A stretch of DNA of 64,000 nucleotides from Multivorans sp965232105 (GTDB lineage Bacteria > Acidobacteriota > Thermoanaerobaculia > Multivoradales > Multivoraceae). A program made the translations under genes and the position numbers. Position 1 is the first letter of the stretch. Each line of letters begins with the position of its first letter. The notes beneath the pieces are model-generated. The model was not told the DNA's origin. It did not search any database and saw nothing but the letters and a program-made list of their open reading frames with translations. The DNA is taken from assembly GCA_965232105.1 (NCBI GenBank), contig OZ246956.1:310001-374000 (forward strand), in the 5' to 3' direction. Below are positions 15,566-25,196 of the stretch, piece after piece.

Positions 15566-17482
15566 CTATCTCCTCCCCAACAGCTCCAGGAGGCCCAGTG
15601 TCAGAACCGGCACGTAGGTGATCAGCAGCACGCCGACGCCGAGTATGACGAGTGCCGGCACCGCGGCCCGGTAGATCTCGAGCAGCGGCCGTTCAAAGCG
15701 GTAAGACGCCAGGAACAGGTTGAGGCCCACCGGCGGCGTCAGGTACCCGAGCTCCAGGTTCGCGACGAAGATGATCCCGAGGTGGATCGGGTCGACTCCG
15801 AAGGCCAGACCGAGCGGGATGATCAGGGGGACGACGACCACGGTGGCCGAGAAGATGTCCATCAGGCAGCCGACGAGGAGGAGGAAGACGTTGAGGACCA
15901 GCAGGAAGACGATCTTCGACTCGATGTTGTTCTGCACCAGTTCGACCAAGCTCTGAGCCGCCTGGGCGTCGACCAGCCAACTCGTGAATCCCATCGCCAC
16001 AACGAGGATGATCAGCACGCCGCCGACCAGCACGGTGCACTGGCGGAAGACGGCCAGCAGGGGTTCGCCCAGCTTCACGTCCCGGTGAATCAGGCACTGG
16101 ACGACGAAGGCGTAGAGAGCCGCCAGCGCGGCCGTTTCGACCAGGGTCGCGTAGCCGCTGAAGAACGCACCCAGGACGACGACAGGCAGCAGCAGCTCCC
16201 ACTTGCCGACCCAGACAGCCCGCACCATCTCGATGACGCCGGGCGGCAGCAATCGCCTCAAAACGGGCGGCAACCCTTCCCATTCGCCGGGGCCGGTGGC
16301 GCCCCCCTCTTCCTTCCCGGAGATCGAGGTCCCGCCAGCGCCGGCGCGCAACCCCTCCCTGACGCCCCACGCAGCAATCAGCGCAATCAGGAGCAGGCCC
16401 GGCAGGATCCCCCCGATGAACAGGTCCTCGATCGGTACTTCGGCAACGATGCCGAAGAGGATGAGCGGTAGGGCCGGCGGCAACAGGAGGCCGAGCGAAC
16501 CCGACGACGTAAGCAGACCGAGCGAGAAGCGCTCACGGTAGCCATCGGCCGAAAGGGCGGCGAAGAGCACGCCGCCCAGTGCCAGGATCGTGACGCCGGA
16601 ACCGCCCGTGAAGACGGTGAAGAACGCGCAGACGACGGCGCACACGACGGCGGTGCTGCCCGGCGCCCAGCCGAACAGGGCGCGGAACACCCTGAGCAGC
16701 CTCTCCGACGCCCCGCCCTCGGCGAGCAGAAAGCCGGTCAGCGTGAACAGCGGAATCGCCGCCAGGGTGGGCGAGACCGCGAGCCGGTAGCTCTCCGCCG
16801 GAATCGCGGCGAGCGGCACGAAGTCGGACAGGAACAGAAACACCGCCGCTCCGCCGAGGGCGGCGAAGATCGGCCCGCCGAGCAGGGTCGACGCCAGAAT
16901 CAGCACGAGCCAGGGCGCCGCGGCGCGATCGGCGAACGCCTCGGCGTTGCCGCCGATCCACAGCCCCAGCACGATGCCGAACGCAGCCAAGGCGCGGCCC
17001 GCCCAGAGTTCCGACGACTTCCAGGCCAGCCGCAAGGCCAGGATGGCGAAGCCCACCGGCATGACGGCCTGCCCAACCCAGACGGGTACGCCGGCCGCCA
17101 TCTCGATACCGCCCTCGCGCTCGATCTGCACCAGTTCCAGACTGGCCCTGCCCAGCAACGTCGCCACCATCGCGCTGACGCCGCCTGTGAAGACCGCCGC
17201 GATCGCCCGGAACCTTCCCTCGGGCAGGAAGTTCCCGGTGGCCAGGGCCAGCAGGCGTCCCTCGCGCGCCGCCAGGGCCGCGCCCAGAAGGGCAATCCAC
17301 AGGGTCAGATGCTGTTCGAAGGGAAGCGCGCCCGGAATGCCGGTGCCGGTCTGGCGGACGACGATCTCCGCCAGGGGCAGCAGCACCATGGCGGCCAGGA
17401 GCACGCTCGAGAGACCGTCCTCGACGCGATGCAGGAGGCGTACGAGCGCCCCGAGTGGGGCTGCGGCGCCGCGCTCAGTCAA
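15566..17482 (-). CDS. TRAP transporter fused permease DctQM
   Basis: 638-residue membrane protein joining the small (DctQ) and large (DctM) permease subunits of a tripartite ATP-independent periplasmic transporter. Residues about 1-165 are the four-helix DctQ part (SSVLLAAMVLLPLAEIVVRQ). From about 190 the DctM part follows, with IPLFTLTGFLLAEGGASERL, FFTVFTGGSGVTILALGG and LTSSGSLGLLLPPALPLILF, and a C-terminal repeat containing NLELGYLTPPVGLNLFLAS. It would import an organic acid or similar anion using a sodium gradient. The start is TTG, nine bases after the dctP stop, so dctP-dctQM form an operon. Confidence 0.93.
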   Translation of the reverse strand: MTERGAAAPLGALVRLLHRVEDGLSSVLLAAMVLLPLAEIVVRQTGTGIPGALPFEQHLTLWIALLGAALAAREGRLLALATGNFLPEGRFRAIAAVFTGGVSAMVATLLGRASLELVQIEREGGIEMAAGVPVWVGQAVMPVGFAILALRLAWKSSELWAGRALAAFGIVLGLWIGGNAEAFADRAAAPWLVLILASTLLGGPIFAALGGAAVFLFLSDFVPLAAIPAESYRLAVSPTLAAIPLFTLTGFLLAEGGASERLLRVFRALFGWAPGSTAVVCAVVCAFFTVFTGGSGVTILALGGVLFAALSADGYRERFSLGLLTSSGSLGLLLPPALPLILFGIVAEVPIEDLFIGGILPGLLLIALIAAWGVREGLRAGAGGTSISGKEEGGATGPGEWEGLPPVLRRLLPPGVIEMVRAVWVGKWELLLPVVVLGAFFSGYATLVETAALAALYAFVVQCLIHRDVKLGEPLLAVFRQCTVLVGGVLIILVVAMGFTSWLVDAQAAQSLVELVQNNIESKIVFLLVLNVFLLLVGCLMDIFSATVVVVPLIIPLGLAFGVDPIHLGIIFVANLELGYLTPPVGLNLFLASYRFERPLLEIYRAAVPALVILGVGVLLITYVPVLTLGLLELLGRR

Positions 17483-17490
17483 GAGCGGCG

Positions 17491-18588
17491 CTACCGGCCG
17501 CCGTCCGAGGCTGCAGGCGCGGCCGCTTCCGCTTCCTGCTGCTTGCGGTACGCGTCCCGCACCGCCGTCGCCCGGTCGAAGATCGCCTCCGGGACCGTCT
17601 TCCCGCGCATGTCCTCGGCAAAGTCACTGGCGATGCGCTTCCAGTCGTCCTCCACATCCGTGCCCACGATCGGAACGACTTCCAGCCCCTGGCTTGCCAT
17701 CAGCTTGATCGTCGCCTGCTCGATGCTGGGGATCGTCTCGAAGATCCGGTTCTCGGCCCGCCGACCGCCCTCGACCAGCACCTTCCGATCCGCCTCCGAG
17801 ACGCGGTTCCAGGCCCGTTTGGTGACCACGACGGCGCCCATCATGGGGATCAGCGGAATATCGGCGAAGTACTTCGCCCGCTTGAAGAACTGGACCGACA
17901 TGGCGTAGATCGGCGGCACCGCGAGGGCGTCGATCATGCCGGTCTGCAAACCGGTGACGATGTCCGTGGCGGCCAGCGCGACGGGCTTGAAGCCGCCCTG
18001 CCGCCACCAGTCCGTCATCGCCTCGTCGCCGGCCCAGGTGAAGATCTTGAGCCGCTGCATCTCCTCGACGGTGCGCGCCCGTTCGTTCGTGAAGAAGTGC
18101 ACCTGCCCCACGTAGCCCCAACCCAGGAGCACGAATCCGTTCTCGTCGAGCGTCGTGCGAAGGCCGGGCGTCAACTCCCGCAGGACGTGGTACATCTCGG
18201 CCTCGGAGCGGAAGAACAGGGGTATCTCGAAGACGGTGAAGTCCTTGGAGATGTCGGCCAGACCGCTGACCGACAGAGCGGCCGCGTGGTACTGGCCGAT
18301 CTTCATCTTGCGCAGGATGTCCGGCTCGTCCCCGGCCACGCCGCCGGGATAGATCGTCAGGCTGACCCGGCCATCGGTCCCCTTCTCCCAGTCCTGGCCC
18401 ATGCTCTCGAAGAACCCGTCCCAGGGCGAACCGTCGGGGGACAACGTCGCCATCTTGATCGTGAATCCCGCCGCCCCGGCCGGCGCGGCCGCCGTCGCGG
18501 CAACCAGGAGCCACGCCAGCAGAAGCGAGAACCGAAGGAACGGCGCCCGCTGGCGTTTCCGGACGATCGTCCTGGGCCTCCCTGGCAT
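17491..18588 (-). CDS. TRAP transporter periplasmic solute-binding protein DctP
   Basis: About 365 residues. The ATG at 18588 follows a perfect AAGGAGG Shine-Dalgarno and gives a basic start and hydrophobic core ending TAAAPAGAA, an export signal. The mature part opens FTIKMATLSPDGSPW, typical of DctP/TAXI-like proteins. It contains LRKMKIGQYHAAALSVSGLAD, the ligand-region ATDIVTGLQTGMIDALAVPP (the usual position of the conserved Arg is less clear) and a helical C-terminus. It delivers the ligand to the fused permease encoded just downstream. A longer open frame reaches 18801 but would place 71 extra residues before the signal peptide. Confidence 0.93.
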   Translation of the reverse strand: MPGRPRTIVRKRQRAPFLRFSLLLAWLLVAATAAAPAGAAGFTIKMATLSPDGSPWDGFFESMGQDWEKGTDGRVSLTIYPGGVAGDEPDILRKMKIGQYHAAALSVSGLADISKDFTVFEIPLFFRSEAEMYHVLRELTPGLRTTLDENGFVLLGWGYVGQVHFFTNERARTVEEMQRLKIFTWAGDEAMTDWWRQGGFKPVALAATDIVTGLQTGMIDALAVPPIYAMSVQFFKRAKYFADIPLIPMMGAVVVTKRAWNRVSEADRKVLVEGGRRAENRIFETIPSIEQATIKLMASQGLEVVPIVGTDVEDDWKRIASDFAEDMRGKTVPEAIFDRATAVRDAYRKQQEAEAAAPAASDGGR

Positions 18589-18758
18589 CCTGGGCCTCCT
18601 TGGCGCCCGGTCGGAGTCGCAATCCGCGACACACCGACCCGCAGTGATCTGGAGTCCGCACTGTATCAACGGGCCAAGCGCGGCAGGTCCGGAGGCGCTT
18701 CGCGTCGAGTGCCGGCCAGATGGGCGGCGCACCCGGTTTCCTGCCGCGCAACCTCCTG

Positions 18759-19460
18759 TCAGCCCGGCAAAGAGGCGGACGGTTCCGTGTCCTCCTCGCA
18801 CACCAGGCGCCGCTCAACGCCCCAGGAGCGCCAGAGGAGGGTCGATGCCGGGGCCTGGTCCGCGACCTCCCCGTCTCCGGCCGCGACCAGGAGAACGCGG
18901 AGCCGGTCCACCAGAGCCGCCGCCCGGCGATCGCGGTCGCGGCTGCGTTCCCGCACCGCCGTCGCGAGCGATCGCTCCTGCTCGCGACCGGCGAGAAGCA
19001 CCGTCGGCCGGCACCAGAGCACGGAACCGATCAGAGCCTCGCGGCTCGGTTCGAGCACCAGGACCGCCAGGTTCGCGCAACACCAGTGCAGCCACGGCAC
19101 CGCCAGACGGTCCACCTCGGCCGGCGACGCCGCCGCGGGAGGGGTGACGACGACGATCTCGCGCGCCAGCCGCCGGGGCGCCAGCAACCCGTCGAAGACC
19201 CCCGAGGCGACGGTCTCCATCGGGGCCGCCGCCAGGTGGCAGCAGAGCGCCTGCGGGGAGGACTGAGGCGCGGGAGCCTGGTCCACGGACGGACTTTCAC
19301 CGCGCTCGAGCGCCGCCTGCCAGCGCTCGATCTCCGTCCAGCCGCGCCTGAACGACCACCAGCGCCAGCGGCCACCCTGCGGATAGAACACCCAGGGCTC
19401 ATGGCCGCGGCCGCTGCGTGCCGCCATTGCCAATGCCTCCCGCGCCTGTGAGGCCGCCAC
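18759..19460 (-). CDS. Hypothetical protein
   Basis: 233 residues from a GTG start. Trp-rich N-terminus (EPWVFYPQGGRWRWWSFRRGW), then an alternating hydrophobic and charged region with VDRLAVPWLHWCCANLAVLVLEP near 120-142, and a basic helix of Arg-Asp repeats near 165. No signal peptide and no recognised domain. Codon choice (G/C in third positions) supports this frame over the competing plus-strand frames in the same place, but it remains a prediction. It lies 170 bases upstream of dctP in the same direction. Confidence 0.5.
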   Translation of the reverse strand: MAASQAREALAMAARSGRGHEPWVFYPQGGRWRWWSFRRGWTEIERWQAALERGESPSVDQAPAPQSSPQALCCHLAAAPMETVASGVFDGLLAPRRLAREIVVVTPPAAASPAEVDRLAVPWLHWCCANLAVLVLEPSREALIGSVLWCRPTVLLAGREQERSLATAVRERSRDRDRRAAALVDRLRVLLVAAGDGEVADQAPASTLLWRSWGVERRLVCEEDTEPSASLPG

Positions 19461-19571
19461 GGCGCTATCCTATGAGCGCGTGCGGCTGAACATGGGCGAC
19501 GCCGATCTTCCCGCGGCACACGCTCCCATGTAGCCGGAATCCTTCAAGAGCAGGCCACCGTTCCCCCACCC

Positions 19572-21401
19572 ATGATCCCGGCCCAGAGAACAAACCGCCG
19601 CAAGATCTCCGCACGGTCCGTAACCGCAGTTGCCCTGGCCTGGAGTCTCGCGAGCTCCACGGCAGCGCCCGGCGTCGAGATCTCGAATCCCGGACTGTTC
19701 AAGAAGAGCCTTGCAGCCGCTGCTCAGGCGGTGAGGCAGTACGGACTGATCGACGACCCGGAGGTCCAGGAACGAGTCAACCGCATCGGCTACCAGGTCG
19801 CGTACCACGCGGACTTCGACCAGTACCCGCTCACCTTCGCCGTCGTCGACACCCCGCTTCCGAACGCCTTCGCCCTGCCCGGCGGCCAGATCTTCGTGAC
19901 CAGGGGAATGCTCGACCTCGGACTTTCCGACGACATGCTGGCCGCGCTGCTCGGCCACGAGATCGCGCACGTCGCGTCCGAGCACTTCCTGAAGCAGAAG
20001 AAACGCGCGACCTGGCTCAACGTGGCGAGTTCACTCCTGTCCGTGGGCCTGATCGCGGCCAGCGCGGCCGACCGGGACGACGGCTACGTCGGACCCTACG
20101 GCTACACCCGCGACCAGGGGTCGACCGCCGCCGCCGCCCAGGCAGCTCTGACCGGAGGCATGGTGCTCACCGAACTGCTCATGCGCAGCTACTCGCGCGA
20201 GCACGAGGACGAGAGTGACGAGGAGGGTCAGCGCTACGCCGCTGCGGCCGGTTTCGATCCGTCGGGGCTGGCGCAGTTGATGGAGAGGATGAGCGAACGC
20301 ATCTCGCAGACGAAGCTGCTCGGCTACTGGCAGACCCACCCCTTCTTCGACTCGCGGGTCCACGCCGCGGAGGCCCGCGGGCGCTACCTGGCGACCCTGG
20401 AGCCCGCGCCCCCCGAAGAGGTCGACGCGTTTCGCACGGACACGCGGACGGTCCTGCTCGAGTACGGGGAACGCGAAACGAAGTCGAAGACCCGAGGCGC
20501 CCCGCGGGAACCGCGGGAACCGCCGCCCGTGTCGCCCGAACTCGGACTGCTGAAGGAGCTGGCTCTCAACGCGTGGCCCTCGGGCGCCGCCGCCGAGTCC
20601 TTGCGGCTCGAGAAGCTGCACCGGCTGCGCGACATCGAGCTCGAACGACTGGCGACGTCGCGGGACTATGGCCGCCTGACCGCGGCCTACAAGCGGCAGA
20701 TGGAGAACGTCCGGTCCCTGACCCCCGACTCGCCCTTCCTGGCGGTGCTCAGCAACGAGCTTGCCGACTTGCGCCGCCAGTCGGAAGAGTTCTACGGCCA
20801 GTCGATCCGGATCCTCGACCGGGGCGTGTTCGAGACTCCCTTCCTCGAGGCCTTCCTCTCCAACTATCCCGATTCTCCGCGGACGCCCAGGGTGGCCCTG
20901 CTGCTGGGGATCTCGTACAGCCGGCTCGGCCGCGAAACGGACGCGGTGGAGCACTTCCTCAAGGCCTGGGAATCGGAACCGGCGGAGTCCATCGCGGAAG
21001 ACGGCGACAGCCCCGCGGCCGCCGCGCAGCGCGGGTTGCGCAACCTGGCGCCGGTGCTCACCCGCCTGGGCTCGCTGCAGCACCTGGCCCTCCAGCAACG
21101 CGACCCGGAACTCGGACAGCGGGCCGCGGATCGGCTGGGAAACCTGGTCCGCGACTACGACGACATCACAAGCGGATCGGAGTACCTCGAGCGCTTCCCG
21201 GACGGCCCCTACGCGGGCGAGGTCGAGGAGCAGTTGAACCGGCTTGCGGACACGCTCTACAAGGAGATGCTCACCTACCAGGATCTCGGCGACGCGGCGA
21301 AAGCGATTGCGCGCGCCAACCAGATCCTCACTCATGCTCCCCACTCGCCAAGTGCCCAACGGATCAGTGACGAGCGGCTCGACGAGCACCTCGACGCGTA
21401 G
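19572..21401 (+). CDS. Exported M48 metallopeptidase with helical-repeat C-terminus
   Basis: 609 residues. A signal-like N-terminus (SVTAVALAWSLASSTAAPG) is followed by an M48 domain. The zinc motif HEIAHVASEHFL has His129, Glu130 and His133, and the third ligand is in EHEDESDEEGQRYA near 212. From about 330 the protein is helical with TPR-like pairs (TPRVALLLGISYSRLGRETDAVEHF). This resembles BepA, the periplasmic peptidase/chaperone for outer-membrane assembly, though the C-terminal half is longer. It heads a plus-strand cluster with an NHL-type protein and a PEGA/PDZ protein. Confidence 0.9.
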   Translation: MIPAQRTNRRKISARSVTAVALAWSLASSTAAPGVEISNPGLFKKSLAAAAQAVRQYGLIDDPEVQERVNRIGYQVAYHADFDQYPLTFAVVDTPLPNAFALPGGQIFVTRGMLDLGLSDDMLAALLGHEIAHVASEHFLKQKKRATWLNVASSLLSVGLIAASAADRDDGYVGPYGYTRDQGSTAAAAQAALTGGMVLTELLMRSYSREHEDESDEEGQRYAAAAGFDPSGLAQLMERMSERISQTKLLGYWQTHPFFDSRVHAAEARGRYLATLEPAPPEEVDAFRTDTRTVLLEYGERETKSKTRGAPREPREPPPVSPELGLLKELALNAWPSGAAAESLRLEKLHRLRDIELERLATSRDYGRLTAAYKRQMENVRSLTPDSPFLAVLSNELADLRRQSEEFYGQSIRILDRGVFETPFLEAFLSNYPDSPRTPRVALLLGISYSRLGRETDAVEHFLKAWESEPAESIAEDGDSPAAAAQRGLRNLAPVLTRLGSLQHLALQQRDPELGQRAADRLGNLVRDYDDITSGSEYLERFPDGPYAGEVEEQLNRLADTLYKEMLTYQDLGDAAKAIARANQILTHAPHSPSAQRISDERLDEHLDA

Positions 21402-21426
21402 CGGCCCGACCGGCCTGAGGCCGGGA

Positions 21427-22758
21427 GTGTTGCTCTGTCCCTCAAGCCGCGGTCGCTGCATCGGACTGTGGCTCGTCGCCGGCGTGGTCTTCCTCGCCGC
21501 GGCGCTGCCGGCCCGGCAAGAGACCGCCGAGCGGGAGGCGACCGCGGCCGTGGACACGATTCTCGCGGCCGTACAGACCGCCCGAAGCGCTGACGAGCTC
21601 GTCGAGGCACGCGAGCAGTTGCGGGCGCTGGTCCGGCGCTTTCCGCAGAGCGCGCACCCCAGGGCGGCGATCCGGGGCCGCGCCCTGGTCGAGGCAGCCG
21701 CGCTCGGCCGCCGCACTGGCGACGTGGCGGCAGCCGCCGGCGAGTTGCTGCGGGTGCTCGAGCGTGAGGCCCAGGGCGAGTGGACGCCGCGGGCCCACTT
21801 CGAACTGGGCGAACTGCTTCTGGGCCAGGGGGACTGGGAAGAAGCGGCCGACCATCTGCGCCTGGCGCGCGAGGGCTGGCTCCGTCGCGCTGCCGCCGAT
21901 GGCGAGTCGCCGCACCACCTCGCCGATGCGGCGCTCGAACGGATGACCCTGATCCACCGCCTGATCCTGCGGCCACTCGAAGGGCAGGCGCCCTGGCGCC
22001 GTTCCCGGCCCTACCTGCCCGAACAGGCCGGAATCGGGAAGCCCCGCGGCGTCGCCGCAGGCCCGGACGGCGAGCTCCTGGTCACCGAGCCGAACCGGGC
22101 GGCGATTCTCGATGCCGCCGGCATGCCGTCCTCGGCCCGCGACCTCCGCGGCGTCGTCCGCCCCAGCCATTCGGCCGGAGAAGGCGCGGCCGTGATCACA
22201 GCCGACGGAGTAACCCGGCTCGCGGGGCTGGCGACGGTCTCCTTCACCCGCCCTCAGGGTGGCGCCCTCGACCGGATCGTCGCCGCCCACCAGGACGGGT
22301 TCGGCAACTGGACGGTCCTGTCACGACGCACGGCGGAAGTGCTCCGCTACGACCCGGCCGGCAGACTGCTCGAGACTTTCCGGATCGGCACGATGACTCA
22401 GCCGATCGACCTGGCCGTGGGCGAAGACGGCGCGATCCACGTCCTCGACGCCGGTTCCCGCTCGCAGGCACCGTCCGTCCATCGCTTCAACGCCGACGGC
22501 AGGTTCGAGGAGTCGTTCCGCGCCGGATGGAAACGGCCGGTGGCGCTCGATGTCGACCCGTTCGGCAACCGGTACGTGCTCGACGCCGGCACGCTCCAGG
22601 TCCTGGTCTACGACCCGTTCGCAACGCCCATCGCCACGATCGGCCCCATCCTCCCGAGCGCCCAGGAGCTGCGGGCGCCGGAGGACGTCGCGGTCGACGC
22701 CCGGGCGCGCATCTTCATCGCCGACAGCCGGCTCGGCACCGTCCTGGTCGTGGAGTAG
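21427..22758 (+). CDS. Exported protein with TPR-like N-terminus and NHL/beta-propeller repeats
   Basis: About 443 residues from the GTG at 21427, which puts a signal peptide first (GLWLVAGVVFLAAALPARQ). Residues 30-165 are helical and TPR-like (HFELGELLLGQGDWEEAADHL). From about 200 NHL-type repeats recur (GIGKPRGVAAGPDGELLVTE, QPIDLAVGEDGAIHVLD, RPVALDVDPFGNRYVLD, APEDVAVDARARIFIADS), indicating a propeller. Earlier in-frame starts at 21244 and 21334 would overlap the peptidase gene. Binding partner unknown; the neighbours suggest a role in the envelope. Confidence 0.8.
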   Translation: MLLCPSSRGRCIGLWLVAGVVFLAAALPARQETAEREATAAVDTILAAVQTARSADELVEAREQLRALVRRFPQSAHPRAAIRGRALVEAAALGRRTGDVAAAAGELLRVLEREAQGEWTPRAHFELGELLLGQGDWEEAADHLRLAREGWLRRAAADGESPHHLADAALERMTLIHRLILRPLEGQAPWRRSRPYLPEQAGIGKPRGVAAGPDGELLVTEPNRAAILDAAGMPSSARDLRGVVRPSHSAGEGAAVITADGVTRLAGLATVSFTRPQGGALDRIVAAHQDGFGNWTVLSRRTAEVLRYDPAGRLLETFRIGTMTQPIDLAVGEDGAIHVLDAGSRSQAPSVHRFNADGRFEESFRAGWKRPVALDVDPFGNRYVLDAGTLQVLVYDPFATPIATIGPILPSAQELRAPEDVAVDARARIFIADSRLGTVLVVE

Positions 22759-22760
22759 CA

Positions 22761-25196
22761 ATGAGTGCGTGCCGCCAATTCGCGATTGCCGGGACGTTGC
22801 TGGCGGCGGTCCTCGCGCTCTCCGGCCCCCTGGGTGCGCAGCGCTTCGGCGTCCAGGAGATCGGCCGCAGCGATCTCGAGATCGAGCGCTCGAGCCGGCT
22901 GCCGCCGCAGACGGCGGCCGCGCTCGCCGAAGCCGGCGACCTCTACGCGGAAGGCGACTCCGAGGGGGCGATTCCCGTCCTGCGGAGCGTGATCGACACG
23001 CTGGAGCCACTCGCCGCCGCCAGCGGCGACCCGCGGGAACTCGCCGCCAACGACCAACGACTGTTCGAGACCCTGCGCACGGCCTGGCTCTACCTGGCCG
23101 CCGCCCACTGGACAACAAGCGACCGGGACGCAGCCGACGAGGCCCTCGACCGGATCGTCCGCCTCGATCCCCTGTTCGAACTGGAAGCGGAAACGGCCGG
23201 CGACCAGTTGACCGATCGTCTGGAGCGCCGCAAGGACGAACTCGTCGGCCGGGTCTCCTTTCTTGTCCTGCCACGGGACGCCCGCATTCTGGTCGGCGGC
23301 GTGGAGTTCGAGAACGCGACGCCTCCGGAGACTCCTCCCGACGAAGAAGGCGGCGAAGAAGGCGAGGACGGGAACGAAGAAGACGCGTCCGACGACGACG
23401 ACGGAGCGCCCGGCCAGGACGATGGAGCGCCTGACTCCGACGGAGAGGCGGACGCGGAGCCGGAACCGGCACCGTTCGAACCACCCGAGCCGAGTCCCAT
23501 GCTGGTCGGTGACTACCTGGCCTTCGTTTCCCGCCCCGGCTTCCTGCCTACGACGGCAGCGTTCGCGATCGCCGGCGGGCGCGATCTCGAAGTCGAAGTC
23601 GAACTGGAGCGCGACAGCGCGGTCGTCCGCCTGCGTAGCGCGCCGACAGGCGCCACGGTCCTCGTCGACGGCATCGAACGGGGGCAGACGACCGGCCAGG
23701 CGGAACCCTGGTTCCTGCCGGACGGCGCGGCCTCCGACCATCCGCCCGAAGACTTCTCGCAGGAGCTCTGGATCGAGGACCTGGCGCCGGGCCGCTACCG
23801 GATCAAGATCGAGAAGGACGGCTTCCGGAGCGTCGAGACCAGCCTGCAACTGCCCGACCTCCGGGACTACGACCTGCCGCCGATCGTTCTCGAGCGCGAG
23901 GAAGCAGTGATCGGTCTGGCGGGCCTGGCCGAAGGCGCGACGGTACTCGGCAACGGTCGGGTCCTCCGCCCCGACCGGTCGAAGTCACCGCCGCAGGTCC
24001 GCCTGCCTCCCGGCGCCTACGACCTCTCGGTGACCCATGGCACCCTCGGTTACTTCGAGACCTCCGTGGTCGCCGAAGACCGGCGGCGGATCGACATCGA
24101 GATCGAACTCCGCCCCGCGCTCGTCTACCTCGGCGTTCTGGGCGACGATCCGGCCGGCGTCCGGGCGTTGGAATCGGCGCTCGAGTCGTTCCGCGGCACC
24201 GGCGCCTACAGCGTGCTCGGGCGGGCCGGCGAAGGCGCCGCCGCCCTCGCCGAGGCGGGCCTCGACGCGGAGACACTGCGCGACCGTGAAACCGCCCGCC
24301 GGGAGCTGGACTGGAGCGCGGTCCAGGAGCACGTCCAGACCAGACTGCCGGCGGCGCTCTACTTCCTCGCCGTCCTGAACGACGACCTGGTCGCCGATGC
24401 GGTCGACCTGTGGTGGTGGCCGGCCGCCCCCGGCCCGGCGCGGCCCGACGTTCGGACGGTGCCAATCGACGGCGGCCGGCTCGAGCGCGGACCTCTCGTG
24501 AGCCTTGCCCGGGCGCTCGATCCGGATCTCGGGCGTCAGACGCCGCGGTTCGGCGCCGTCCTGATCGATTCGCTGAGCGCGGGTGTGCCCATCGTGGCCA
24601 CGGTCGAACCCGGCGGACCCGCGGAGGAAGCGGGACTTGTGCCCGGGATGGAAGTCATCGCCATCAACGGAACGGCCATGTCCTCGACCCTTCAGTTGAC
24701 GTCGGTTCTCGAGAACGTGGAGCCCGGCGGCGTGGTCGAACTCGAGATCCAGGATCGGGACGCCGTCCTGGTTCTCACCGTCGAGCCCGAGTGGGGCTGG
24801 ACCCGGCTCGACGTCAGGGACCCCGACCTGTTGCCCTCCGCCGCCGCCGCCCGGCTGCTCCAGGAGCTGGAGCGGAGCGGCGACATCCCGCGCTGGCTGC
24901 TCGAGTTCAATCTCGCCAACCTGCTCCTGGCGGGCGGCGACGCCCCGGCGGCCATCCGCAGCCTGCGCACGATCGACGCTCCCGGACGGTCAGGACTGGG
25001 CCGGGAGACGGTCCAGTACACGGTCGGCCTCGCGCTGCGGATGCTCAGCGACGAGGGCCAGGACGAGTACCGGGCCCGCGCGCGGGCCGTGTTCGAGGCC
25101 CTCGCCACCGCGGAACGCGGGCGGCTTGAGTCCGACGCCGGGCCGAAGCTGGCCCCGCGGGCGCGCCTGCAGGCCGAAGCCCTGGCGGACAACTGA
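22761..25196 (+). CDS. Exported PEGA- and PDZ-domain protein
   Basis: 811 residues from an ATG two bases after the preceding stop. Signal peptide (FAIAGTLLAAVLALSGPLGAQ), helical TPR-like part to about 160, then a beta domain interrupted by a very acidic Asp/Glu stretch (about 190-240). PEGA-like repeats follow (VVRLRSAPTGATVLVDGIERG near 290, GRYRIKIEKDGFRSVET near 350). A PDZ domain lies near 610-670 (GVPIVATVEPGGPAEEAGLV, MEVIAINGTAM). The C-terminus is again helical. PEGA domains are usually surface or periplasmic binding modules. With the M48 peptidase and the NHL protein it makes a plausible envelope complex, by inference only. Confidence 0.85.
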   Translation: MSACRQFAIAGTLLAAVLALSGPLGAQRFGVQEIGRSDLEIERSSRLPPQTAAALAEAGDLYAEGDSEGAIPVLRSVIDTLEPLAAASGDPRELAANDQRLFETLRTAWLYLAAAHWTTSDRDAADEALDRIVRLDPLFELEAETAGDQLTDRLERRKDELVGRVSFLVLPRDARILVGGVEFENATPPETPPDEEGGEEGEDGNEEDASDDDDGAPGQDDGAPDSDGEADAEPEPAPFEPPEPSPMLVGDYLAFVSRPGFLPTTAAFAIAGGRDLEVEVELERDSAVVRLRSAPTGATVLVDGIERGQTTGQAEPWFLPDGAASDHPPEDFSQELWIEDLAPGRYRIKIEKDGFRSVETSLQLPDLRDYDLPPIVLEREEAVIGLAGLAEGATVLGNGRVLRPDRSKSPPQVRLPPGAYDLSVTHGTLGYFETSVVAEDRRRIDIEIELRPALVYLGVLGDDPAGVRALESALESFRGTGAYSVLGRAGEGAAALAEAGLDAETLRDRETARRELDWSAVQEHVQTRLPAALYFLAVLNDDLVADAVDLWWWPAAPGPARPDVRTVPIDGGRLERGPLVSLARALDPDLGRQTPRFGAVLIDSLSAGVPIVATVEPGGPAEEAGLVPGMEVIAINGTAMSSTLQLTSVLENVEPGGVVELEIQDRDAVLVLTVEPEWGWTRLDVRDPDLLPSAAAARLLQELERSGDIPRWLLEFNLANLLLAGGDAPAAIRSLRTIDAPGRSGLGRETVQYTVGLALRMLSDEGQDEYRARARAVFEALATAERGRLESDAGPKLAPRARLQAEALADN

